Shown piece by piece: positions 43,736 to 51,452 of a stretch of 64,000 nt of DNA (the stretch's first letter is position 1; each line of letters starts with the position of its first letter). The DNA comes from Luteipulveratus halotolerans (GTDB taxonomy: Bacteria; Actinomycetota; Actinomycetes; Actinomycetales; Dermatophilaceae), in NCBI RefSeq assembly GCF_001247745.1, contig NZ_LAIR01000002.1, positions 2,604,001-2,668,000 on the forward strand, read 5' to 3'. The notes beneath the pieces are model-generated. The model had not been told where the DNA came from, did not search any database, and worked only from the letters and a program-made list of their open reading frames with translations. The translations under genes and the position numbers were made by a program.

Positions 43736-44104
43736 CTACCGGGCGGCCTGCTGGGACGGCGCGGCCGCCAGCTGCGCCTCGGCGTCGCCGGCCACCTTGC
43801 GCTCGACCCAGAACGACAGGAACGGCACGCACCCGGCGAGGACCACGAGCACCGTACGACCCAGCGGCCAGCGCAGCTCGAGCCCGAGGAGCACGGTCGC
43901 GAGGACGTACACGATGAAGATGAAGCCGTGCGGCTGCGGCCACCAGTCGAGGGCGCCGTTGTCGAAGCCGTAGTGCAGCACCATCTCGAGGCAGAGCACG
44001 AGCAGCCCGATGCCGACGATGAACGCCATCACCTTGAAGAAGGTCAGCCGCTTGCGCGCCTTGTCGGCGTCGATGCGGGCGGGCTGGGCGACGGGGTCAG
44101 ACAT
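43736..44104 (-). CDS. DUF3817 membrane protein
   Basis: 122 residues. A charged N-terminus is followed by three hydrophobic helices (about 24-45, 60-77, 81-100). The PHGFIFIVYV segment is the family hallmark. The start is ATG 44104, with GAAGGA 5 nt before it; an in-frame ATG 6 nt earlier is too close to that site. It overlaps the SURF1 3' end by 8 bp and is co-transcribed. Function unknown; often beside SURF1 in actinobacteria. Confidence 0.88.
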   Translation of the reverse strand: MSDPVAQPARIDADKARKRLTFFKVMAFIVGIGLLVLCLEMVLHYGFDNGALDWWPQPHGFIFIVYVLATVLLGLELRWPLGRTVLVVLAGCVPFLSFWVERKVAGDAEAQLAAAPSQQAAR

Positions 44105-44894
44105 GGACATCCTTCGTGGTGTGGGGCGAGCGGTCGGTCTCGGGGTCGGGCTCGGCGGCAGCACGCGCGGCGAGCTCGTCGCGGTGGTCCTCCTGGACGC
44201 TGCGCCACCAGAAGTACAGCGCGAACGCCGCGAACGCCCACCACTGCAGGGCGTATCCGACGTTGCGCCAGTCGCGGCTGCCGCCGTCGGGCTGCGGCGG
44301 TGGCACCTTGGTGATCGTGGCCGTAGTGGCGACGGGCTGCTCGCTCATGCCGAACACGAACGCGTTGTACGCGTTGCCACCCCAGACGTTGAGCAGGGCG
44401 CCGATGTCGACCGAGCCGATCTGCCCGGCGGGATAGGCCTGCTCCCCCTCGGCGGGTGACTCACTCGGTGCGAGCGCCCCCACCACGGTGGTGCGGCGTA
44501 CGACGGGCGGTGTCGCCTGCGCGGGCGAGGTCACGAACCCGCGGACCACCGCGAGGCGGGCGTTCGTGCCGTCCACCACCAGCGGCGTCACGACCCACAG
44601 TCCGTCGCGACCGTCGAGTCGGCGGTCCGGGACGAGCACCTGGTGAGCGACGTCGTAGCTGCCGGTGGCGCGCACGCGCCGCAGCGACCCGTCCTTCGGG
44701 AAGTCGGCGTGCGGCTGCACGTAGTCGGTGAGGGCGACGACGGGCTGCTGCGGGCCCTTGCGCAGCGCATCAGCGCGCGCGTCGTCACCGGCGACGCCCC
44801 ACTGCCAGCGACCGAGCAGCACGAACACCACCGCGGCGATCAGCGCGACCGCCAGCAGCACGATGTTGCGCGGTCGGCGCGCGGTCTGCAGCAC
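44097..44894 (-). CDS. SURF1-family cytochrome oxidase assembly factor
   Basis: 265 residues. It has a transmembrane helix at about 9-29 (NIVLLAVALIAAVVFVLLGRWQW), a periplasmic domain with DGLWVVTPLV and LAVVRGFV, and a second helix near the C-terminus (GYALQWWAFAAFALYFWWR). SURF1 helps insert haem a into the aa3 oxidase. The start is taken as GTG 44894, since family members begin just before the first helix; upstream in-frame starts up to 44963 cannot be excluded. Confidence 0.88.
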   Translation of the reverse strand: MLQTARRPRNIVLLAVALIAAVVFVLLGRWQWGVAGDDARADALRKGPQQPVVALTDYVQPHADFPKDGSLRRVRATGSYDVAHQVLVPDRRLDGRDGLWVVTPLVVDGTNARLAVVRGFVTSPAQATPPVVRRTTVVGALAPSESPAEGEQAYPAGQIGSVDIGALLNVWGGNAYNAFVFGMSEQPVATTATITKVPPPQPDGGSRDWRNVGYALQWWAFAAFALYFWWRSVQEDHRDELAARAAAEPDPETDRSPHTTKDVHV

Positions 44895-44973
44895 GCCCTC
44901 CAGAGTAAGTCGCGCGCCTGAGCGGCCGGTCACCGCCGGTCCCCCGGTGTCTGCCGGCCCCACCCCGGCCGTT

Positions 44974-45008
44974 GACGAGGACCCCGACGTCCGACGGGGC
45001 TCTCGTCA
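44974..45008. terminator. imperfect 13-bp hairpin upstream of SURF1
   Basis: GACGAGGACCCCG (44974-44986) pairs with CGGGGCTCTCGTC (44996-45008) apart from two central mismatches. It sits between the SURF1 start and the next terminator. Function uncertain. Confidence 0.4.
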
Positions 45009-45053
45009 GCGGGACGGGGCGTCTCCTCGAGAGGCGGGGTTGTCGTCGTACGC

Positions 45054-45091
45054 ACAGGGCCGGCCTCCCCGCACGGGGAGACCGGCCCTGT
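45054..45091 (-). terminator. 17-bp terminator hairpin after the GMC oxidoreductase gene
   Basis: Stem 45054-45070 with 45075-45091, one wobble position, GCAC loop. It lies 18 bp beyond the stop of the minus-strand GMC gene. Confidence 0.78.
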
Positions 45092-45108
45092 CGGCGTACG
45101 ACGGTCGC

Positions 45109-46845
45109 TCAGCTGGCGGGACGCACCGCCGGCAGGCCGAGGTCGACACCCGGCACCCGGGCCGGCTCGCTCGGAAGGCGGCGGTAGGGCTCACCCTGCA
45201 CGGGTCGCGGATCGGCCTGACCCTTGGCGGGCCACATCGACAGCGCCCGCTCCGCCTGCGCGGTGATCGTCAAGGACGGGTTGACGCCGAGGTTGGCGGA
45301 GATGGCGGTGCCGTCGACGACGTGCAGGCCGGGGTAGCCCCAGACGCGCTGGTAGGGGTCGACCACACCGCTCGCCGGCGACTCGGAGATGACCGCGCCT
45401 CCGAGGAAGTGCGCGGTCATCGGGACGCCGAACACCTCCGCCCAGTTGCCGCCGGCGATCACCGGGGTCTCGGCGCGCTCACCGAACTTCTTCGCGAGCG
45501 CACGCACGGCCCGCTGACCGGCCGGGATGTAGGTCGGGCTCGGGACGCCGTGACCCTGGCGGCTGGTGAGGACCCGTCGGCCGAAGCGCTTCTTGGGCGA
45601 CACGGTGATCGAGTTGTCGAGCGTCTGCATGACCAGGGCGATCACCGTGCGCTCGCTCCAGTGCGGCGACAGCAGGGCGCGCATGTTGGGGACGAAGTTG
45701 CCGAGCAGCTCCTTGCCGAAGCCGACCGCACGCTTGACCGGAGGCTCGTCACCGTTGACGAGCAGCGTCTGCAGCAGGCCCATCGCGTTGGAGCCCTTGC
45801 CGTAGCGGACGTTCTCGATGTGCGTGGTCTCGTCGACGTGGAACGACGTCGTGATCGCGACGCCCTTGTCGACCTCCATGTGCTCGGGCACCGTGATGGC
45901 GGCCGCGCCCTCGATGGCCTCGGAGTTGGTGCGGGTCAGCACACCGAGCCGGTCGGAGACGTCGGGCAGCACGCCCTCGTCGCGCAGCTTGTGCAGCAGC
46001 GTCTGGGTGCCCCAGGTGCCCGCCGCGAACACGACCTGCTCGGCCGTGACGACTTCCTGGCGCTTGGCGACCCATGCTCCGGTCTCTTCGGTGACGACCC
46101 GAAAACCCTTGTCCCCCAACGGTTCGACGGACACGACCGTACGACGGGCGCGGATCTCGACGCCCTTGCGCTCGGCGAGGGCGATGTAGTTCTTCATCAG
46201 GGTGTTCTTGGCGCCGACCCGACAGCCGACCATGCAGTTGCCGCACTCGGTGCAGCCGGTGCGTGCCGGACCCTCGCCGCCGAAGTAGGGGTCGTCGACG
46301 GTCGTACCGGGCTCACCGAAGTAGACGCCCACCGGCGTCTTGCGGAAGGAGTCACCGACGCCGAGCTCGTCCGCGGTGTCCTTCATCAGCTGCTCGATCG
46401 GCCCGAAGCAGGGGTTCTCCTCGACCACGCCGAGCATCCGCTTGGCGGTGTCGTAGTGCGGCGCGAGCTCGGTCTCCCAGTCGGTGATGTCGCTCCACTG
46501 GGCGTCCTTGAAGAACGGCGTCGGCGGCACGTAGAGGGTGTTGGCGTAGTTGAGTGAACCACCACCGACGCCCGCGCCGGCGAGGATCATCACATCGGGC
46601 AGCCGGTGCAGGCGCTGCACACCGAAGCACTTCAGCTTGGGCGCCCACAGATAACGCGGGAGGTTCCAGGAGGTCTTGGCGAAGTCGTCGTCCTCGAACC
46701 GGCGACCGGCTTCGTAGACCAGGACGTCGTAGCCCTTCTCCACGGCGCGCAGTGCGGTGACCGCCCCGCCGAAGCCGGAGCCGATGACCACGACGTCGTG
46801 GTCATACGTGCGCGACGACGTCGCGGTGCTCAGGGGGGTGCTCAC
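45109..46845 (-). CDS. ChoD-like GMC-family flavin oxidoreductase with ferredoxin-type cysteine motif
   Basis: 578 residues. The FAD-binding GSGFGG is at 22-27, and the family GGGSLNYAN segment at about 94-102. The C-terminal active-site region contains SPASGVVDPYQRVWGYPGLHVVDGTAISANLGVNPSLTITA. A Cys cluster C-x2-C-x2-C-x3-C (Cys198, 201, 204, 208 in CTECGNCMVGC) looks able to hold a 4Fe-4S cluster. Closest in appearance to mycobacterial ChoD (Rv3409c), whose cholesterol oxidase role is debated. It is coupled to the upstream aldehyde dehydrogenase (GTGA overlap). An alcohol-to-aldehyde-to-acid relay is conceivable. Confidence 0.85.
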   Translation of the reverse strand: MSTPLSTATSSRTYDHDVVVIGSGFGGAVTALRAVEKGYDVLVYEAGRRFEDDDFAKTSWNLPRYLWAPKLKCFGVQRLHRLPDVMILAGAGVGGGSLNYANTLYVPPTPFFKDAQWSDITDWETELAPHYDTAKRMLGVVEENPCFGPIEQLMKDTADELGVGDSFRKTPVGVYFGEPGTTVDDPYFGGEGPARTGCTECGNCMVGCRVGAKNTLMKNYIALAERKGVEIRARRTVVSVEPLGDKGFRVVTEETGAWVAKRQEVVTAEQVVFAAGTWGTQTLLHKLRDEGVLPDVSDRLGVLTRTNSEAIEGAAAITVPEHMEVDKGVAITTSFHVDETTHIENVRYGKGSNAMGLLQTLLVNGDEPPVKRAVGFGKELLGNFVPNMRALLSPHWSERTVIALVMQTLDNSITVSPKKRFGRRVLTSRQGHGVPSPTYIPAGQRAVRALAKKFGERAETPVIAGGNWAEVFGVPMTAHFLGGAVISESPASGVVDPYQRVWGYPGLHVVDGTAISANLGVNPSLTITAQAERALSMWPAKGQADPRPVQGEPYRRLPSEPARVPGVDLGLPAVRPAS

Positions 46846-48446
46846 GAGATGCGACCTGCCTTCATGGCCTTGAGACCGAGCGCCATCGCGCCGGCCCAGG
46901 CCTTCTCGGGGACGCCCTTGGGCGGGGCGATCGGGACGAGGTGCTGGACCGCGACGGTCTGCGCCTCGGTGTACTTGTGGATGCCCTCAGCGCCGTGGCG
47001 ACGACCGAGGCCGGACTGACGCATACCGCCCATCGGGGCGCCGTTGCTGCCCCAGGCTGCGGCGTAGCCCTCGTTGACGTTGACCGTGCCGGCCTTGATG
47101 CGTGCGGCGAGCGCCCGACCGCGCGCGGTGTCGCGGGTGAAGACCGAGGCGTTGAGGCCGTACGTCGTGTCGTTGGCGAGCTCGACGGCCTCGTCGTCGG
47201 TGGCGACGCGGTAGATCGACACGAGCGGGCCGAACGTCTCCTCGTCGCGGCACTTCATCACAGCGGTCACGCCCTCGAGGACGGTCGGCTCGTAGAAGTA
47301 CGGGCCGATCTCGGGCCGGGCTCGGCCGCCCGCGAGCACGGTCGCGCCCTTGCTGCGGGCGTCCTCGACATGCGCGACGACGGTGTCGAGCTGCTGCTGC
47401 GAGATGAGCGAACCCATGTCGTTGCCCCAGCCGAGCTCGGGGCCGATCTTCATGCTGCGGACGCGCTTGACGAACAGCGCGGTGAACTCGTCGGCCACCG
47501 CCTCGTGGACGATCAGTCGCTCGATGGAGATGCACAGCTGGCCGGCCGAGGAGAACACCGAGCGCACCGCGGCGTCGGCAGCAGCCTTGAGGTTGGCGTC
47601 GGCGGCGACGTACATCGGGTTCTTGCCGCCCAGCTCGAGCGATGCCCCCACGAGGCGCTCGCCGGCGTCGCGGGCGACGCCCCGACCGGTCTTGGTGGAG
47701 CCGGTGAACATGACGTAGTCGGCGCGGTCGAGGACCGCCTTGCCGACGGTCGGGCCGTCACCGAGGACGACCTGCACGAGGCCCTCGGGCACGCCGGCCT
47801 GGTCGAGCAGCTCGAACGAGCGCAGCGCGGTGAGCGCGGACTTCTCGTCGGGGCGTACGACGACGGCGTTGCCGGCGAGGATCGCAGGGATCAGGTCGGT
47901 GACCGACATCGACAGCGGGTAGTTCCACGGCGCGACGACGCCGACGACGCCCTTGGGGTGGCGCAGCTCGACGGTCTGCGTGAGCACGGGCAGCGCACCC
48001 AGGCGCTTGCGCGGCTTGAGGTAGTCGTCGGCCTTGCGCGCGTAGTGGCGGCACACGCCCGCGACGTCCATGACCTCCTCGAAGGCCTGGCGGCGGGTCT
48101 TGCCCGACTCCAGCTGGATGAGGTCGAGCAGCTCGTCGCGGTGGCGCAGCACCAGGTCGTGCAGGCGCAGCAGCACCTTGGCCCGGTCGGCGACCGGCTG
48201 GGCGGCCCAGCGCGTCTGCGCCTCGCGCGCCGTGCGGTAGGCGTGGTCGACGCTGTCGATGGTGCTGACCGGCAGGTCAGCGAGGTGGCCACCCGTGAGC
48301 GGGGTGACGCAGGCCTGGGTCTCGGCCCGGGCCGGCGCGACGACGCGGCGCGCGAGGCGGTCTGCGAGACCAGCGGGGACGACGTACGGCGCGGGCGACG
48401 GCTTCGGAGCTGCGGGCGCGGTCGGGGCGACGAGCGAGTCGGTCAT
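46842..48446 (-). CDS. succinate-semialdehyde dehydrogenase-type aldehyde dehydrogenase (GabD2-like)
   Basis: 534 residues. APWNYP is the cofactor motif, LELGGKNP holds the general base Glu, and SSAGQLCISIER holds the nucleophile Cys. The overall pattern resembles mycobacterial NADP-dependent GabD2 (Rv1731). A proline-rich N-terminal extension of about 25 residues is present. First gene of a two-gene unit with the GMC oxidoreductase. A small palindrome ACGGTTACCGT lies just before the start codon. Confidence 0.87.
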   Translation of the reverse strand: MTDSLVAPTAPAAPKPSPAPYVVPAGLADRLARRVVAPARAETQACVTPLTGGHLADLPVSTIDSVDHAYRTAREAQTRWAAQPVADRAKVLLRLHDLVLRHRDELLDLIQLESGKTRRQAFEEVMDVAGVCRHYARKADDYLKPRKRLGALPVLTQTVELRHPKGVVGVVAPWNYPLSMSVTDLIPAILAGNAVVVRPDEKSALTALRSFELLDQAGVPEGLVQVVLGDGPTVGKAVLDRADYVMFTGSTKTGRGVARDAGERLVGASLELGGKNPMYVAADANLKAAADAAVRSVFSSAGQLCISIERLIVHEAVADEFTALFVKRVRSMKIGPELGWGNDMGSLISQQQLDTVVAHVEDARSKGATVLAGGRARPEIGPYFYEPTVLEGVTAVMKCRDEETFGPLVSIYRVATDDEAVELANDTTYGLNASVFTRDTARGRALAARIKAGTVNVNEGYAAAWGSNGAPMGGMRQSGLGRRHGAEGIHKYTEAQTVAVQHLVPIAPPKGVPEKAWAGAMALGLKAMKAGRIS

Positions 48447-48525
48447 TACCCCACGGTAACCGTGCGCAGCCGTTCGTGGGCCAGATCACGTTTCGACAGT
48501 TGAGACTATTCTGTAAAGTCGCGCA

Positions 48526-48572
48526 GAAAAGCCCGGAATCCCGCCGGACATCAGCGTCGGCGGGACCCGGGC
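48526..48572 (-). terminator. rho-independent terminator of guaB3
   Basis: Read on the minus strand: a long near-perfect stem (GCCCGGGTCCCGCCG pairing with CGGCGGGATTCCGGGC) with a loop, then TTTTC. It begins 19 bp after the guaB3 stop. One of the few terminators here with a T run. Confidence 0.88.
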
Positions 48573-48590
48573 ATTTCGTCTGGTGGTCGG

Positions 48591-49712
48591 TCAGGAGCGC
48601 TGGTACGGCGCGACGACGACCTCGACGCGCTGGAACTCCTTGAGGTCGGAGTAGCCGGTCGTCGCCATCGCACGACGCAGCGCCCCGAGCATGTTGGTGG
48701 TGCCGTCGGCGCCCCGGCCCGGTCCGTTGAGGATCTCCTGCAGGGTGCCGACCGTGCCGACCTCGACCCGCTCACCTCGGGGCAGGTCGTGGTGGTGCGC
48801 CTCGGAGCCCCAGTGGAACCCGCGGCCCGGTGCGTCACTCGCGCGCGCCAGTGCCGCACCGAGCATCACGGCGTCGGCACCGCACGCGACAGCCTTCACG
48901 ACGTCGCCGGACCGGCCCATCCCGCCATCGGCGATGACGTGGACGTAGCGGCCGCCGGACTCGTCCATGTAGTCACGACGCGCGGCCGCGACATCGGCCA
49001 CCGCACTCGCCATCGGCGCGTGGAGGCCGAGCGTCTGGCGCGTGGTGTGCGCCGCTCCCCCGCCGAACCCGACGAGAACGCCGGCCGCTCCCGTACGCAT
49101 GAGGTGCAGGGCCGCGGTGTAGGTGCCGGCGCCACCGACGATCACCGGCACGTCGAGCTCGTAGATGAAGCGCTTGAGGTTGAGCGGCTCGGCCTTGCCG
49201 GACACGTGCTCGGCGCTCACCGTCGTACCGCGGATGACGAACAGGTCGACGCCCGCGTCGACGACGGTCTTCCAGTGCTCCTGGGTGCGCTGCGGGCTCA
49301 GAGCACCGGCGACGGTGATGCCGGCGTCGCGAATCTCCTTGAGCCGCAACGTGATCAGCTCAGGATTGATCGGCTCGGCATAGATCTCACGCATCCGCGC
49401 GGTGGCGTTGGCCGGGTCGAGACCGGCGATCTCGGCGAGCAGCGGCTCGGGCGTCTCGTAGCGGGTCCACAGGCCCTCGAGGTCGAGCACGGGCAGGCCA
49501 CCGAGCTGACCGAACGCGATCGCGGTCTGCGGCGACATCACCGAGTCCATCGGGGCGGCCATCACGGGCAGCTCGAAGTGGTAGGCGTCGATCTGCCAGC
49601 CGGTCGAGACCTCCTCCGGGTCACGGGTCCGGCGCGAAGGCACCACCGCGATGTCGTCGAAGGAGTACGCGCGACGGCCGCGCTTGCCTCTGCCGATCTC
49701 GATCTCAGTCAC
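48591..49712 (-). CDS. guaB3: GuaB3 family IMP dehydrogenase-related protein
   Basis: 373 residues. It has the IMPDH/GMPR barrel with the conserved N-terminus TEIEIGRGKRGRRAYSFDDIAVVPSRRTRDPEEV, VMAAPMDSVMSP, and ADGGMGRSGDVVKA for nucleotide phosphate binding. No CBS domains. In the segment equivalent to the IMPDH catalytic loop (G-x-G-S-I-C-T-T-R) it reads GGGAAHTTR: the Cys is replaced by His (about residue 222). Classical IMPDH or GMPR chemistry through a thioimidate is therefore not expected. The start GTG 49712 gives the usual family N-terminus; GTG 49718 is an alternative. Confidence 0.9.
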   Translation of the reverse strand: MTEIEIGRGKRGRRAYSFDDIAVVPSRRTRDPEEVSTGWQIDAYHFELPVMAAPMDSVMSPQTAIAFGQLGGLPVLDLEGLWTRYETPEPLLAEIAGLDPANATARMREIYAEPINPELITLRLKEIRDAGITVAGALSPQRTQEHWKTVVDAGVDLFVIRGTTVSAEHVSGKAEPLNLKRFIYELDVPVIVGGAGTYTAALHLMRTGAAGVLVGFGGGAAHTTRQTLGLHAPMASAVADVAAARRDYMDESGGRYVHVIADGGMGRSGDVVKAVACGADAVMLGAALARASDAPGRGFHWGSEAHHHDLPRGERVEVGTVGTLQEILNGPGRGADGTTNMLGALRRAMATTGYSDLKEFQRVEVVVAPYQRS

Positions 49713-49755
49713 CGGCACAGGCTACTGGCCGACGGCGTACGACGACCGCCTCGGT

Positions 49756-50184
49756 TCACCGGGCGGGCTTCGGCTTCGGCGGCGACCCCGGCAACGTCAC
49801 GAGCACCGCGTCGGTCTGGTTGGCGAGCTTGCGGTCGAACGTGTGGAGCGGCGCACGGCGCCGCTGCCCGGCGGCAACGACGAGATAGCAGTCCTGGATC
49901 GACAGCTTGGGGTGTCCCACGTACAGATCGAAGACGTCCTCGAACAGGTCCAGGCTCGCGGAGATCGACGGCTGCCTCAGCACGCCCATCGTCGCCTCGC
50001 GCTGCTGTGACCTGTCGAGGCCGTATGCGCGGCCGAGGACGAAGACGACCTCGATCACGGCGACGTCATCCACGAACCACTGCGACCCTGCGCGGATCAG
50101 GTCGCGGGCGGCGCGACCCTGATCGGGGATGTCGTCGATCAGGGCTCGAAGCAGCACGTTGGCGTCGAGCGAGCCGTCGCTCAC
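49756..50184 (-). CDS. PIN-domain ribonuclease toxin (VapC-like)
   Basis: 142 residues. The acidic quartet of PIN nucleases is visible: Asp7 (SLDANVLLR), Glu45, Asp98 (SIQDCYL) and Asp117 (TFDRKL). It is expected to cleave RNA when released from its antitoxin. The ATG overlaps the antitoxin stop (ATGA), the classical coupling of toxin-antitoxin pairs. A proline/lysine-rich tail follows the fold. Confidence 0.88.
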   Translation of the reverse strand: MSDGSLDANVLLRALIDDIPDQGRAARDLIRAGSQWFVDDVAVIEVVFVLGRAYGLDRSQQREATMGVLRQPSISASLDLFEDVFDLYVGHPKLSIQDCYLVVAAGQRRRAPLHTFDRKLANQTDAVLVTLPGSPPKPKPAR

Positions 50185-50429
50185 GCCTCGGGGTCCCAGT
50201 GCTCGGCCATGTAGTCGCCCACGCTGCGCACGGGATCCACCTGTGCTGCGAGCGCCGTGAACTTCGTGGACAGCTCGTCGAGGTCAGGGACCCGCTCAAT
50301 GCGCATCGAGTCACCGCCCTCGTCGACGGTCACCGACAAGCGGTCCCCGTCGCGGATCCGCAGCCTTTCGCGGATCGCCGCAGGCACAGTGAGCTGGCCC
50401 TTGGTGCTGATCGTGACCGTTGCATGCAT
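50181..50429 (-). CDS. AbrB/MazE-family (SpoVT-like) antitoxin
   Basis: 82 residues. The swapped-hairpin DNA-binding domain spans about 1-45 (TISTKGQLTVPAAIRERLRIRDGDRLSV); the C-terminal acidic tail presumably wraps the PIN toxin. The ATG at 50429 lies 7 nt after a TAGAAT -10 hexamer with no ribosome site, so the message is likely leaderless. It should repress its own promoter. Confidence 0.9.
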   Translation of the reverse strand: MHATVTISTKGQLTVPAAIRERLRIRDGDRLSVTVDEGGDSMRIERVPDLDELSTKFTALAAQVDPVRSVGDYMAEHWDPEA

Positions 50430-50442
50430 GTAAGAAATTCTA
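50430..50442 (-). promoter_or_regulatory. toxin-antitoxin promoter -10 TAGAAT, leaderless start
   Basis: TAGAAT on the minus strand (50442-50437), then 7 nt to the antitoxin ATG. The surrounding sequence is AT-rich compared with the window. Confidence 0.6.
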
Positions 50443-50573
50443 CTCTCGGTAAGCACAGATCGCACGGGTCGGAAAAATTGCTCTGGCTCGGATCCCTCGT
50501 GACTCGGCCGTGATCGCTCGGCGCGGAAATCAGCGCCTCAGCTCAGGGCGCCGAGGGCCATAGCGTGTCAACC

Positions 50574-51164
50574 ATGGCTCCCACGAACGACGATGTCCTG
50601 CGCCTGTACGACCCCGACCGACCGCTCGGGGCGGTGGGCTCGGTGTCAGGGCACGCACTGCAACCCTTCAGCCGGGCTGGCATGGAGGCGGCCGACAACC
50701 TGCTCCGCAAGGCCAAGCGCGCTCTCGCCGCAGGCGACGACCAGCGCGCGCAGCGCTTTGTGGACCGCGCCCTGAGCCTGCCGTACGACGAGCACGAGCA
50801 CACCCGGCCCGCACTCTTCTCAGCGCACATGGCGCTCTTCAATGTCGTGATGGATGCGTTGGAGCGCTGCCCCGAGGACGACTCGACCTGGCTCGACGCC
50901 GCGCTCGACGTCCTCGCCCGGTTGGAGGGCACGGCACGCGACGATCTACGCGAGGTCCTGGCCGTCGTCGACACGGACTACGCCATCAAGCGCGCTGAAA
51001 GCCACCGCCTCCAAGCCGCGATCCGCGGCATCCCGGAGCGCACGGCTCTCATCGAGCGAGACGACCTGCCGCCCGAGACACTGCCGACCGTCGTACTCGC
51101 ACTCCTGCGTGCCGTGCTGGCCTACGAAAACCGGCTGGCCGCAGACGACCTCACGCGAGAGTGA
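50574..51164 (+). CDS. helical protein of unknown function
   Basis: 196 residues, predicted mostly alpha-helical with TPR-like spacing of small residues (AADNLLRKAKRALAAGDDQRAQRFVDRALSLPY). No recognised domain. The ATG at 50574 lacks a clear ribosome site; an in-frame GTG 9 nt upstream is an alternative. Codon use is typical of the window, so it is likely a real gene. Its last bases overlap the remnant of a tyrosine phosphatase gene on the other strand. Confidence 0.7.
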   Translation: MAPTNDDVLRLYDPDRPLGAVGSVSGHALQPFSRAGMEAADNLLRKAKRALAAGDDQRAQRFVDRALSLPYDEHEHTRPALFSAHMALFNVVMDALERCPEDDSTWLDAALDVLARLEGTARDDLREVLAVVDTDYAIKRAESHRLQAAIRGIPERTALIERDDLPPETLPTVVLALLRAVLAYENRLAADDLTRE

Positions 51165-51430
51165 GTCGCGGGAGCAGGTCGTCGAGCAGCTCGGTGATGC
51201 GCAGGCTGGTACGGATCGCCATCCGACCGCCGCGGCCGTACGGGTCCTGGACGTCGTCGTCCTCACGCGCGGCCTGCCGCTGCTGCCCGGCCTCCTCGAT
51301 GAGCGCAGCGCCGCGCAGCCGAGGCAGGCTGCGGGCGACGTCGGCCAGCTGACCGAGGGTGAACGTGCGGCGTACGACGGCCGGGTGGTCGCGCAGGCCC
51401 GCGACACGGGCACCGGGTTGACCAGATCGA
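51151..51430 (-). pseudogene. 3' remnant of a low-molecular-weight protein tyrosine phosphatase gene
   Basis: An open minus-strand frame ending in TGA at 51153-51151, with strong G/C third-position bias, encodes a typical LMW-PTP C-terminal half: RDHPAVVRRTFTLGQLAD near the start, then a helical stretch, then REDDDVQDPYGRGG with the conserved D-P-x acid loop, and SLRITELLDDLLPRL at the end. The N-terminal half with the C-x5-R loop is missing; the LexA box and imuA' occupy its place. No start codon suits it. It is either a truncated gene or, less likely, chance resemblance in an antisense frame. Confidence 0.6.
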
Positions 51431-51442
51431 ACACCCGTTCGA
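51427..51442 (+). promoter_or_regulatory. LexA-binding SOS box
   Basis: TCGAAC-ACCC-GTTCGA, a perfect match to the actinobacterial consensus TCGAAC-N4-GTTCGA, ending 10 nt before the imuA' start. It makes the mutasome cassette DNA-damage inducible. Confidence 0.95.
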
Positions 51443-51452
51443 TCATGGAGGG

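Noticed and set aside
45109..46845. assignment of the GMC oxidoreductase as MftG
   Set aside because: The N-terminus (GSGFGG with the EAGRRFEDDDFAKTSW segment) and Cys cluster fit the ChoD group, and the gene is 25 kb from the mycofactocin operon.
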